A program made the position numbers and the translations under genes. A DNA stretch of 64,000 bases from Labrys sp. KNU-23 (GTDB lineage: Bacteria > Pseudomonadota > Alphaproteobacteria > Rhizobiales > Labraceae): NCBI RefSeq assembly GCF_008330945.1, contig NZ_CP043488.1:620001-684000 (forward strand). The letters are read 5' to 3'. The notes under the pieces were generated by a model. That model ran no database searches and was not told where the DNA came from. It was given only the letters and a program-made list of their open reading frames with translations. Positions 28,533 through 37,975 of the stretch are shown here, one piece after another. The first letter of the stretch is position 1. Every line of letters starts with the position of its first letter.

Positions 28533-29570
28533 GTGGTCAGGCGTCCCAAAGGGCCGAGTATCAAGGACATCGCCCAGGCAGTCGGGCTATCAACGGCGGC
28601 GGTGTCCTATGCTCTGAGCGGCAATGGTCGTGTGTCGATCGAGACCCAGGAGAATGTCCGGCGTGTCGCCGATGCCATGGGCTTTATCAGGAATGATACC
28701 GCGGCCCGTTTGCGCACGGGCGAATCCAACCTGCTCGGGGTCATCGTTCACGACATCTCCAACCCGTTCTTTGCGGAATTGCTCAGTGATTTCGAGGCGT
28801 TTTGCTACGAAGCGGGCTATCTGACCATCGTCGCAAACACCAAGGACGATCTGGTGCGCCAGGCAACGCTGATCGATGCCCTGGTCGCGCAGAATGTTGC
28901 CGGCCTGCTGATCAGCCCGGGCCATACGACATCGCGCGACATGATGGCGGGCCTTCGTCGGCGGTCGAAGCCCTATGTGATTTGCGTACGGGACATCAAC
29001 GATCCTTCGGCTGATTTCGTCGGTGCCGACGATGAGACGGCGGGCTACCTTGCTGCCCGGCACCTCATCGACACCGGCATCGTCGAATTCGGATTCGTCG
29101 GCGGCCATGAAGGAAGCAAGACCTGGGCTGGTCGTCTTCAGGGCATTCGCAGGGCCCTGGGCGAGGTCGGCAAAAGCATCGCCTCGCAGCATATCATACC
29201 GACCTCACCGACGAACGAGGGCGGAGAGGCCGCAACGAAGCGGCTGCTGGAGACGAACCCAACTTGCTGCGCGGCCATTTGCTTCAACGATTACGTCGCC
29301 TTCGGAGCCTACGCCGCCCTTCACCTTGCCGGCCGGCTTGTCGGCGTCAACTATTCGATCGTCGGGTTCGACAATCTGCCTCAATCCTCTTCTCTGCTGC
29401 CTGCGCTCACGACCGTGGATCTCTTCCCCCGCAAGATTGGCAGGCACGCCGCCGCCACGCTGCTGGAGAAGGTGAGGGGAGTGGGGGCCGAGCCTCGGCG
29501 CTATCTGGTCGAGCCCAGGCTTGTCACGCGCCACTCGGTGGCAGGCGCCCTCCCGCACCCACGGCTTTGA
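28533..29570 (+). CDS. LacI-family transcriptional regulator
   Basis: The 345-residue protein starts at GTG 28533. It has the LacI helix-turn-helix and hinge helix at the N-terminus (IKDIAQAVGLSTAAVSYALS at residues 9-28), then a periplasmic-binding-protein-like effector domain (LLGVIVHDISNPFFAELL near 68, VNYSIVGFDNLP near 272). It lies between the DUF993 operon and the GMC/VOC/ABC genes. Two CG-centred palindromes at 31393 and 32009 are its best candidate operators. Its effector is probably the sugar carried by the CUT1 importer at 32057-36448. Confidence 0.93.
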   Translation: MVRRPKGPSIKDIAQAVGLSTAAVSYALSGNGRVSIETQENVRRVADAMGFIRNDTAARLRTGESNLLGVIVHDISNPFFAELLSDFEAFCYEAGYLTIVANTKDDLVRQATLIDALVAQNVAGLLISPGHTTSRDMMAGLRRRSKPYVICVRDINDPSADFVGADDETAGYLAARHLIDTGIVEFGFVGGHEGSKTWAGRLQGIRRALGEVGKSIASQHIIPTSPTNEGGEAATKRLLETNPTCCAAICFNDYVAFGAYAALHLAGRLVGVNYSIVGFDNLPQSSSLLPALTTVDLFPRKIGRHAAATLLEKVRGVGAEPRRYLVEPRLVTRHSVAGALPHPRL

Positions 29571-29573
29571 CGT

Positions 29574-29628
29574 TGACCGCATGGGCGAAAGCGGGCTAAC
29601 TACACCCTAAAAATAACTATACAGTTAC
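29574..29628 (+). promoter_or_regulatory. Promoter with TetR-type operator, copy F (second GMC oxidoreductase)
   Basis: TTGACC (29574-29579), 17 bases, then TAACTA (29597-29602). The palindrome ATAACTATACAGTTAC lies at 29613-29628 and differs from the consensus at two defined positions. It ends 44 bases before the GTG start at 29673. Confidence 0.65.
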
Positions 29629-29672
29629 TTATATATCGGCTGGCGGCAGCGTAAAGCCAGGGGAGTGTGCCG

Positions 29673-31328
29673 GTGTCTGCTCAATTCGATTACATCATCG
29701 TCGGTGCCGGTCCGGCCGGCTGCGTGCTCGCCTCGCGCTTGAGCGAAGACCCTGACGTCAAGGTGCTTCTTCTCGAGGCCGGAGGCCGGGACAGCAACTT
29801 TCTGTTCCACTGGCCCGCAGGCTTTGCCCGGATGACGAAGGGCATCGCTTCCTGGGGATGGTCGACCGTACCGCAGCGCCACATGCAGGGGCGGGTGCTC
29901 TGGTACACCCAGGCGAAGGTGCTGGGCGGCGGATCCACCATCAATGCCCAGATCTACACCCGCGGCAATGCGCTCGACTATGATGCCTGGCGCGACGAGG
30001 CTGGTTGCGAGGGCTGGGGCTACCGCGATCTCCTTCCCTATTTCAAGCGTGCCGAGGGCAATCAGCGCTTCGACGACGAATTCCACGGCGCCGACGGTCC
30101 ACTTGGTGTGGCGATGCCGCGCGGGGCTCTGCCGATCTGCGATGCCTTTATCCGGGCGGGGCAACAGGCCGGCCTTCCCTACAACCCCGACTTCAACGGG
30201 CGTTATCAGCGTGGCATCGGCTATTACCAGCTCACGCAACGCGACGCCCGTCGCTCCTCGGCAGCGGTGGCCTTCCTGCGGCCAGCCATGCCGAGGCCAA
30301 ATCTGACCGTGATGAGCGGTACCGAGGTCAGGCGGATCCTGGTGGAGCGGGGACGGGCAACCGGCATCGAGGTCAGGGAGGGCACGGCGCTCAGGCGCAT
30401 TGCATGCGACCGGGAGGTTCTCGTCTCCTCGGGTGCGATCGGCTCGCCCCGCCTTCTCCTGCTGTCGGGCATAGGCCCGGCCCGCCACCTCGGCTCCGTC
30501 GGCGTGAAGGTCGTCCACGACCTGCCTGGAGTCGGCGAAAACCTTCAGGATCATGTCGATCTGTGCGTGCTGTGTGAATGCAGCGGCGACCATTCCTATG
30601 ATCGGGTTCAGCGCCCGCACCGCATGGTGGCCGCGGGCCTGCAATACATGCTGTTCAAGACGGGGCCGGTGGTGTCCTCGCTGTTTGAAACGGGCGGGTT
30701 CTGGTACGCCGATCCCGCCGCACGATCACCCGATATCCAGTTTCATTTCGGGCAAGGCTCCGGCATCGAGACCGGCATCGCCAGGCTCCAGAATCCGGGC
30801 GTCACTCTGAACACGGCTTTCATGAGGCCGCGCTCGCGCGGCAGCGTGCGATTGAAGAGTGCCGATCCCGCCGATGCCCCGCTGATAGACCCTAATTACT
30901 GGGCCGATCCCTATGATCTGGAAATGTCTCTGCGCGGTCTCGAACTGGGGCGCGAGATCATGGCGCAGCCGGCACTCGCGCCGTTCCTGAAGCGGGAGGT
31001 CCTGCCGGGAGCGGACATCGGCAGCAGCCCGTCAAAGGCCTTCGACTATGCCTGCCGGATGGCGAAAACGGACCATCATCCGGTGGGAACCTGCAAGATG
31101 GGGCACGACGCGATGTCGGTGGTGGGGGTGGATCTCAAGGTTCACGGCATCGATGGGCTGAGGGTTTGCGATTCCTCGATCATGCCCTTGATCAATTCCT
31201 CCAATACCAATGCCCCAACCATCATGATCGGCGAAAAAGCGGCCGACCTGGTGAGAGGGCGACCGGCCCTTCCCGCCGCCATGTTTTCCTGGGAGCGCAA
31301 CGAGCCGCACCCGTTCGCAGAGGCCTAG
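29673..31328 (+). CDS. GMC-family FAD oxidoreductase (choline dehydrogenase-like), second
   Basis: The 551-residue flavoprotein parallels the one at 14443: dinucleotide motif VGAGPAG near residue 10, GGGSTINAQIYTRG near 84, GAIGSPRLLLLSG near 255, and the active-site pair H469 (HHPVGTCKMG) and N511/N513 (NTNAP). GTG 29673 is chosen because AGGGGAG ends 7 bases before it; GTG 29667 is too close. Operator copy F places it in the same regulon as the first GMC gene. The two paralogues may act on different steps or stereoisomers. Confidence 0.92.
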   Translation: MSAQFDYIIVGAGPAGCVLASRLSEDPDVKVLLLEAGGRDSNFLFHWPAGFARMTKGIASWGWSTVPQRHMQGRVLWYTQAKVLGGGSTINAQIYTRGNALDYDAWRDEAGCEGWGYRDLLPYFKRAEGNQRFDDEFHGADGPLGVAMPRGALPICDAFIRAGQQAGLPYNPDFNGRYQRGIGYYQLTQRDARRSSAAVAFLRPAMPRPNLTVMSGTEVRRILVERGRATGIEVREGTALRRIACDREVLVSSGAIGSPRLLLLSGIGPARHLGSVGVKVVHDLPGVGENLQDHVDLCVLCECSGDHSYDRVQRPHRMVAAGLQYMLFKTGPVVSSLFETGGFWYADPAARSPDIQFHFGQGSGIETGIARLQNPGVTLNTAFMRPRSRGSVRLKSADPADAPLIDPNYWADPYDLEMSLRGLELGREIMAQPALAPFLKREVLPGADIGSSPSKAFDYACRMAKTDHHPVGTCKMGHDAMSVVGVDLKVHGIDGLRVCDSSIMPLINSSNTNAPTIMIGEKAADLVRGRPALPAAMFSWERNEPHPFAEA

Positions 31329-31332
31329 GGCG

Positions 31333-31372
31333 TTGACAACCTCAAGCCAAAATGAAATAACTAATTAGTTAC
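31333..31372 (+). promoter_or_regulatory. Promoter with TetR-type operator, copy G (VOC gene)
   Basis: TTGACA lies at 31333-31338. The palindrome ATAACTAATTAGTTAC at 31357-31372 differs from the consensus only at its first base and covers the expected -10 region. A second, different palindrome follows at 31393, so this gene may answer to two regulators. Confidence 0.7.
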
Positions 31373-31392
31373 TACTGAAGCCTGCACAAAAT

Positions 31393-31410
31393 TGCTTAAA
31401 CGGATAAGCG
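31393..31410. promoter_or_regulatory. LacI-type operator, copy 1 (VOC gene)
   Basis: TGCTTAAACGGATAAGCG is a near-palindrome with the central CG typical of LacI-family sites (half-site TGCTTA). It lies 21 bases before the TTG start at 31432 and resembles the element at 32009. Confidence 0.6.
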
Positions 31411-31431
31411 GGCGCCGAGGGGAGGGAAGAC

Positions 31432-31944
31432 TTGATCCAGGTTAGAGGCATTCAGCATATCGGCGTCACCGTGCCGGACATGAACCAAGCCGTTGACTTC
31501 TTTCAAAGCGTCTTCGGTGCCGTCACTGTAATGGAATGTGGTGGTGCCGATCTCGACGATGAATTCATGGTCCGCCGGCTCGGTGTCCCGGCCGGGACGC
31601 GCATCAAGGATCAGCGCGTCATCGTGTGCGGGAATGGAGGAAATCTCGAGCTCTTCGAATATTCCGGCGAGCCCGAGCAAACACCGATGAAGCGCAACAG
31701 CGAGGTCGGCGGCTTCCACCTCGCCTTTCAGGTCGACGACGTTGCTGCAGCTACGGCAAGGCTTCGCGCCGCTGGCGTCGAAGTGCTCGATGGACCCACG
31801 CGCATCCCATCAGGGCCTCTGGAGGGCCTCGACTGGATCTATCTGAGGGCGCCATGGGGCCTGTCTCTCGAACTGGTCAGCTGGGACGGAGCGCTGGGTT
31901 ACGAGCGCGAAGGCGGCCCGAAAATGTGGCCGGTGAATAGCTGA
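31432..31944 (+). CDS. VOC (glyoxalase/bleomycin-resistance fold) family protein
   Basis: This 170-residue protein starts at TTG 31432, supported by the strong ribosome site GAGGGGAGGGA; no ATG lies near it. It shows the paired beta-alpha-beta modules of the VOC superfamily, with metal-ligand-type residues H (QHIGVTVPD), E (NLELFEY), H (GGFHLAFQVDD) and E (LSLELV). Members include glyoxalase I, methylmalonyl-CoA epimerase and dioxygenases. An epimerase or isomerase role in the pathway is possible. It is preceded by one TetR-type and one LacI-type operator. Confidence 0.85.
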   Translation: MIQVRGIQHIGVTVPDMNQAVDFFQSVFGAVTVMECGGADLDDEFMVRRLGVPAGTRIKDQRVIVCGNGGNLELFEYSGEPEQTPMKRNSEVGGFHLAFQVDDVAAATARLRAAGVEVLDGPTRIPSGPLEGLDWIYLRAPWGLSLELVSWDGALGYEREGGPKMWPVNS

Positions 31945-32008
31945 GAGTTCGAGGGGAAGGAACGCAGCTTTCCCCTGCCGGCTGAACCCAAGCAGTCCGG
32001 TGACTATC

Positions 32009-32026
32009 TGCTTAATCGAATAAGCT
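32009..32026. promoter_or_regulatory. LacI-type operator, copy 2 (CUT1 transporter operon)
   Basis: TGCTTAATCGAATAAGCT is an almost perfect palindrome centred on CG, 31 bases before the binding-protein gene. It shares the TGCTTAANCGNATAAGC pattern with 31393-31410. Confidence 0.7.
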
Positions 32027-32056
32027 AAGCACTGATATCCAGGGAGGGAAATGGGA

Positions 32057-33469
32057 ATGCGACACGTCAAGAAGTCTGTGTGGGCGGCCTGCATGGTGAC
32101 CATGTTGGCCGGAACCGCCTGGGCGCAGGACAAACCCTATGCCGGCGTGGAACTGAAGATGCTCGGTATCGGCGATACGTCGGTTACCCGCGTCGCGCCC
32201 CTTGTCGGGGAGTTCGAAGCGCAGACGGGCATCAAGGTCCATATCGACCAGCTGCCCTATCCGGGCCTGATCGACAAGATCATCGTCGAATCGAGCTCCG
32301 ACAATCCCACCTATCAGTTGCTGTGGGTCGACAGTCCCTGGGTGGGCATGCTTGGTGAAGCTGGCGCGCTGGAGGACCTGACGTCACGAGCCAAACGGGA
32401 CGCCAAGGAAATCGGCCTCGACGACATCGTTCCCGTTCAGCTGCAGGAATTGAGCTGGCAAGGAAAGCTGCTTGGCTTCCCGGCCTCCGGCATGACATGG
32501 CTCCAGCAATATCGGCAAGACCTGATCGACAACCCCGACGAGAAGGCCAACTTCAAGAAGAAATACGGCTACGACCTGGCGCCGGCGAAGACTTGGCAGC
32601 AATATCGCGACATCGCCGAGTTCTTTTCGCGCAAGAAGGGCGAGCTGGCCGCCGGCAAGCCCCTCGATCATGATCTCTATGGCGTAAGCCAGTCCTACAG
32701 CCGCGTGCAGGGGGCTATTACCCACGACTACTTCCCCTTCATGCGCTCCTTCGGCGGCGACTATTGGGACCCGAAGACCGGCCTGTGCGCCATGATGGGC
32801 GAGCCCCACGTCAAGGCTGCGGAGTACATGAAGGCGCTCGTCCCCTTCAATCCGCCGGATTATCTCGGGCTGATGTGGGACATCCAGTCCGGTTTCATGG
32901 AGCGTGGAGAGGCCGCGCAGGCGGCCTATTGGAGCGTGCGCTCGGTGCGCTTGACCAATCCCGACGAGGCGGCGGTTGCCAAGGACGGCAAGATCGGCTT
33001 TGCCGCGAACCCCGTCTCGGACGCCGGGCCCCAGCCGACCTACACGGGCACGCTTGGTTTCGCCGTCAACGCCAAGTCGCCTGAAAAGGAGAAGGATGCG
33101 GCCTGGGAATTCATCAAATGGGCGACGAGCGAGAAGCTCATGCGGCGGTTTGCCGAAGAGGGCAAGGGCGTGAGCCAGTTCCGCAAGTCGATCCTCGCTG
33201 ATCCCAAGCTTCAGGCCAAGTATCCCTATTACAAGGTGCTCCTCGACAGCCAGGTCGATGCGCGTCGCCGGATCTTTCATCCGTTCTATCAGACGGTCGA
33301 GGAGAACTTCGGCGTCGAGCTGAGCAAATACATGGCTGGGGAAACGCCGACGGCGCTCGAGGCCCTGACCAAGGCATGCACTGCGGTGAATACGCAGCTC
33401 TCCATGTTCCCTCTCGAACAGCGCCTGCGCTGGATCAGGGACACGCCGGTCGAAGTCCTGGCGAAGTAA
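32057..33469 (+). CDS. Extracellular sugar-binding protein of CUT1 ABC transporter
   Basis: The 470-residue precursor has a short Sec signal peptide ending AWA just before QDKPYAG. The mature part is a family 1 solute-binding protein (MalE/UgpB fold): FEAQTGIKVHIDQLPYPG near residue 50, YQLLWVDSPW near 86 and the C-terminal WEFIKWATSEKLMRRF near 350. ATG 32057 lies 9 bases after GGAGG; ATG 32051 is in frame but too close to it. The LacI-type operator at 32009 is just upstream. It should feed the permeases at 33546 and 34457. Confidence 0.92.
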   Translation: MRHVKKSVWAACMVTMLAGTAWAQDKPYAGVELKMLGIGDTSVTRVAPLVGEFEAQTGIKVHIDQLPYPGLIDKIIVESSSDNPTYQLLWVDSPWVGMLGEAGALEDLTSRAKRDAKEIGLDDIVPVQLQELSWQGKLLGFPASGMTWLQQYRQDLIDNPDEKANFKKKYGYDLAPAKTWQQYRDIAEFFSRKKGELAAGKPLDHDLYGVSQSYSRVQGAITHDYFPFMRSFGGDYWDPKTGLCAMMGEPHVKAAEYMKALVPFNPPDYLGLMWDIQSGFMERGEAAQAAYWSVRSVRLTNPDEAAVAKDGKIGFAANPVSDAGPQPTYTGTLGFAVNAKSPEKEKDAAWEFIKWATSEKLMRRFAEEGKGVSQFRKSILADPKLQAKYPYYKVLLDSQVDARRRIFHPFYQTVEENFGVELSKYMAGETPTALEALTKACTAVNTQLSMFPLEQRLRWIRDTPVEVLAK

Positions 33470-33545
33470 GCCGGACCAGGACCTCCAGCCTGGATCGCCC
33501 CGGCCTGCGTGCCGGGGCGATCGGCCGATGCCTCGGGGAGACGCC

Positions 33546-34439
33546 ATGAGCCAGATAGCCAATCGCAACAGAGCCATCGCACGCATCTTCCTGCTGCCGG
33601 CGATCGTCATTCTGTTCGTCACGACCATCTTCCCGATGCTGTACGCGCTCTGGCTCAGCTTCCGGAACTATGATCTCGCCAAGCCCTTCATCCCGCGGAT
33701 TTTCGTCGGGCTGTCGAACTATGCGGAAGTCCTGACTTCCTCGGCGTTCCTGCATGCCTTGATCACCACCTTCAAGCTGATGGCGATGACGCTGTCGGTG
33801 CAACTTGTGCTGGGCGTAGGCATGGCGGTTCTGGTCACCCAGAAACTGCCGGCGATGGGGATCGTGCGGACCCTCCTGCTCATTCCCATGATGATATCAC
33901 CCGTGATCGTGGGATTGGTTTGGCTGTTCCTCTATTTCCCGGAACTTGGCTATCTCAATTATTTTACCGGGCTGCTTGGGATATCGCCCATTGGCTGGAT
34001 CACCACCACGAAATGGGCGCTGACGGCCATCGCCATCGCCGATATCTGGCAATGGACTCCCTTCTTCATGATGGGAACGGCGGCCGCTTTGCAAAGCCTG
34101 CCACCGGAACCCTATGAGGCGGCTCGCATCGACGGCAACTCCCGTTGGGACGTCTTCTGCTTCGTGACCTTGCCCCAACTGAGGCCGGTGCTGGCGAGCC
34201 TGCTGTTCCTGAGAGCGATCGATGCCTTCAAGATCTACGACATCATCTATGTGCTGACCAAGGGCGGCCCCGCCGACGCGACCGAGGTGATCTCGCTCTA
34301 CATCTACCGCCAGAGCTTCACGTTCTGGCGGATGGGCGTGGGGGCTGCGGCGTCCTTCGTCTCGCTGGTGATCATCTCGCTGCTGATCACCTATTTCTTC
34401 CGCTCGATGCAGCGGCGCCAGGCCGTCCAGGCGCGATAG
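33546..34439 (+). CDS. CUT1 sugar ABC transporter permease, MalF type
   Basis: The 297-residue protein has six predicted membrane segments. It carries the EAA loop EAARIDGNSRWDVFCFVTLP near residues 196-215 and the FKIYDIIYVLTKGGPADAT stretch typical of UgpA/MalF partners. ATG 33546 follows GGGGAG; ATG 33528 lies upstream in frame without a good ribosome site. It is 76 bases downstream of the binding-protein gene and 17 bases upstream of its partner permease gene. Confidence 0.93.
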   Translation: MSQIANRNRAIARIFLLPAIVILFVTTIFPMLYALWLSFRNYDLAKPFIPRIFVGLSNYAEVLTSSAFLHALITTFKLMAMTLSVQLVLGVGMAVLVTQKLPAMGIVRTLLLIPMMISPVIVGLVWLFLYFPELGYLNYFTGLLGISPIGWITTTKWALTAIAIADIWQWTPFFMMGTAAALQSLPPEPYEAARIDGNSRWDVFCFVTLPQLRPVLASLLFLRAIDAFKIYDIIYVLTKGGPADATEVISLYIYRQSFTFWRMGVGAAASFVSLVIISLLITYFFRSMQRRQAVQAR

Positions 34440-34456
34440 GCGGGAGGCTAAGAGCC

Positions 34457-35281
34457 ATGACACCCACGATACGCGAAAAGACACTGATCTATCTTCTCAT
34501 CGGCATCGTGCTGATCGTCTTCATGATCCCGATCTATCTCATCCTGGTTTCGTCGCTGAAACAGCCCGTGGACATGTTCTCGCAGCCGCCGAAGTTCATC
34601 TTCACGCCGACGCTGCAAAATTACTACGACCTGTTCACCATACGCCCGTTCCACCTGCAGATCCTGAACAGCCTCATGGTGGCGCTGGGGTCGACGGCCT
34701 TCAGCCTGGTCGTGGGCTCGCTCGCCGCCTATGCGATCTCGCGGATCAAGAACAAATGGATCAACGACGTCGCATTCTGGATCCTGTCGATGCGGATGTT
34801 TCCGCCGATCACCGTCGTCGTGCCATATTACATCATCTTCAAGACGATCGGGTTGCTCGATACGCCCCTTGCCCTGATCATCGTCTATTCGACCTTCAAC
34901 ATTCCGCTCACCGTCTGGCTGATGAAAGGCTTCTTCGACGAGGTTCCCGAGGCCCTCGAAGAAGCCGCCCAGGTCGATGGGCATGGCGTGATCACCACCT
35001 TTCTTAGGGTGACTCTCCCTCTGACCGCGCCGGGCCTGGCCGTCTCGGCAGTGTTCTGCTTCATCTTCTCGTGGAACGAGTTTCTGTTCGCACTGATGCT
35101 GACCGGCTCCAAGGCCCAGACGGTCACCGTTGCGGTCATGTCCTTCTGGTCCAGCGATGCGGTTCAGTGGGGACGCATCATGGCCGGCTCCTTCATCGTG
35201 CTCATTCCAGGAATGATCTTCGTCCTCACCTGCCAGCGCTGGCTCGTGAAGGGATTGACCATGGGTTCTGTCAAGGGCTGA
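34457..35281 (+). CDS. CUT1 sugar ABC transporter permease, MalG type
   Basis: This 274-residue permease has six hydrophobic helices and the EAA loop EEAAQVDGHGVITTFLRVTL near residues 172-191, ending in LTMGSVKG as MalG-type permeases do. ATG 34457 follows GGGAGG. The frame is open upstream, but that region is the partner permease gene. Together with 33546 and the ATPase at 35363 it makes a complete CUT1 importer, paralogous to the one at the left edge. Confidence 0.93.
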   Translation: MTPTIREKTLIYLLIGIVLIVFMIPIYLILVSSLKQPVDMFSQPPKFIFTPTLQNYYDLFTIRPFHLQILNSLMVALGSTAFSLVVGSLAAYAISRIKNKWINDVAFWILSMRMFPPITVVVPYYIIFKTIGLLDTPLALIIVYSTFNIPLTVWLMKGFFDEVPEALEEAAQVDGHGVITTFLRVTLPLTAPGLAVSAVFCFIFSWNEFLFALMLTGSKAQTVTVAVMSFWSSDAVQWGRIMAGSFIVLIPGMIFVLTCQRWLVKGLTMGSVKG

Positions 35282-35289
35282 AGCCGCAT

Positions 35290-35342
35290 CAAAACAAAGG
35301 GTTAGAGCGAGGACGCGTTCAGTTCGAGCGCGTCTGCTCCAG
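35290..35342 (+). repeat. Dispersed intergenic repeat, partial copy 5
   Basis: This 53-base stretch matches the right half of repeat copy 2: AAAACAAAGGGTTAGAGCG corresponds to GAAACAATGAGTTAGAGAA, followed by a hairpin of GACGCG and CGCGTC. It lies between the permease and ATPase genes. Confidence 0.6.
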
Positions 35343-35362
35343 GCAGTTGGGAGTGTAACCGC

Positions 35363-36448
<1,086 letters not shown>

Positions 36449-36476
36449 CCGCCCATCCAGAAGTTTGAGGTGTGTC

Positions 36477-37472
36477 ATGGGCCGCGAGATCGTATTCACA
36501 GGCAAGCAGCAATTCGAACTCCTCGACTATGAGGAGGCAAAACTGGGCGCGAGCGAGGTGCGCGGGTCCACCCTGGCCACGCTCATCAGCCCCGGCACCG
36601 AGCTTGCCTGGGCCAATGGCGACAACTTCCCGATCCGCCCGGGCTATGCGGCGGTTTTTCGGGCCGAGGAGATCGGCTCGGCGGTGACGGACGTGAAGGT
36701 GGGGGATCGCCTGCTCTGCATGGGCGCTCATCGGTCCACCCAGCAGTTCGATCACCGCTATACGCTCAAGATCCCGGATGGCATGCCGGTGGAACTCGCC
36801 GTCGTCGCACGATTGATGGGTGTGTCGATGACCACGCTGATGACGACGGCTGCCCGTCCCGGCGAGAAGGTCGTCGTTTGCGGCGCCGGCCCGGTTGGCT
36901 ACCTGGCAGCCCATCAATGCCAGATTGCGGGCTATGACGTCACCATCGTCGAGCCGGATGCCAGGCGCCGTGAAAAGGCACTCGCTTCCGGCATCGGCCG
37001 GGCACTGGCCGCCATTCCGGTCGAGGATGCAGACTTTCGAGGAAAGGTCGCCCTCGTGATTGATTGCTCCGGTCACGAGAAGGCCGTGCTCGATGGCTGC
37101 AAAATCGTCCGCAAGCGCGGCGAGGTCGTGCTGGTGGGCGTTCCCTGGAAGGCCTACACGGACATCTCGGCCCATGAAATCCTGCACGAAGTCTTTTTCA
37201 ACTATGTCGTGCTGCGCAGCGGCTGGGAATGGGAGGTTCCCATCCTTTCCCGCGGGTTTGTCTGGGAAGAACTCTATGAGGGGTACAACAACGCGCCGCA
37301 CAGTACCTTTTCCGGTTTGGCGACCGCACTCAAATGGCTGGCGGAAAACCGCATTCCGACTGCCGGAATGTTCAGCGCGATGACGCCGCATGACCCCGCC
37401 ACGTCCTATCGGAGATTGCTCCGGAAGGAAGTCGAGGAACCATTCGTCATCCTCGACTGGAACATCGCCTGA
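36477..37472 (+). CDS. Zinc-less medium-chain dehydrogenase
   Basis: The 331-residue MDR-family protein has the coenzyme motif CGAGPVG near residue 140 and a Rossmann segment (YDVTIVEPDARRREKA). It lacks both the catalytic-zinc Cys pair and the four-Cys structural loop. The N-terminal stretch LISPGTELAWANG resembles BchC-like and oxidoreductase members acting without zinc. ATG 36477 is chosen because the protein begins normally there; the longer frame lies inside the ATPase gene. It is the last gene of the CUT1 operon and probably acts on the imported sugar or its derivative. Confidence 0.85.
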   Translation: MGREIVFTGKQQFELLDYEEAKLGASEVRGSTLATLISPGTELAWANGDNFPIRPGYAAVFRAEEIGSAVTDVKVGDRLLCMGAHRSTQQFDHRYTLKIPDGMPVELAVVARLMGVSMTTLMTTAARPGEKVVVCGAGPVGYLAAHQCQIAGYDVTIVEPDARRREKALASGIGRALAAIPVEDADFRGKVALVIDCSGHEKAVLDGCKIVRKRGEVVLVGVPWKAYTDISAHEILHEVFFNYVVLRSGWEWEVPILSRGFVWEELYEGYNNAPHSTFSGLATALKWLAENRIPTAGMFSAMTPHDPATSYRRLLRKEVEEPFVILDWNIA

Positions 37473-37975
37473 GTTCTTTGGCGCCGGACTGTCGAGCCTG
37501 TATGATCGTCGGGGCGGTTCCAGCACGTTCTGAGGGATCGCAAGAGAGCGCATTTGAGCGGGCTGCAGATCCAACCCACTAACCGCTCTGCGCATCAGCG
37601 TGGGTTACTCACGCTGTGGTTTGCTTGCATCGGCGGCCAGAAGGGCTGATCCAGCTCCGCCAGCCACGGATTGTTCTTCGGCTTGGACGCCGACCACGCA
37701 AAAAACGGGGTTCTCATTCCAGGCTGGTTCACACCGCGACGCGGGGAATTGCTTTGCACGGAAAGACTACATCTATGTCGCGAACGGGTTTTGTTTTATA
37801 TCTTCACTAAGGTCGTCGTCTTCGCGTTTGTTTTGTTGACCATTTGGTCAGTTTAGCGGGGCGGCTTCTATACCGGTCGGCTTGTTGCTCTGTGCGGGCT
37901 GTCACGCCTGAATCCGCTGCACTTGTTAGGATCCATATCGGCGCGGTGTGTGTCGCCAGATTTTAGGAGATACCG
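37473..37975. other. Intergenic region of about 500 bp with no supported gene
   Basis: Short open frames occur on both strands, but none has a convincing start, codon use or recognisable product. The stretch from about 37760 to 37860 is AT-richer than its surroundings. It contains one palindrome (37837-37850) and the leader of the lipoprotein gene at 37976. It marks the boundary between the catabolic region and the secretion island. Confidence 0.5.
37837..37850. promoter_or_regulatory. Possible operator palindrome upstream of the lipoprotein gene
   Basis: TGACCATTTGGTCA has 6-base arms around two bases, a form common for TetR- or MarR-type sites. It lies 126 bases before ATG 37976. No regulator is adjacent and I see no clear -10 box. 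Confidence 0.3.

Noticed and set aside
37600..37856. Three overlapping short frames in the 37473-37975 gap
   Set aside because: No start signal, no family resemblance, and they overlap each other in different frames. Possibly a decayed gene, but nothing supports one.
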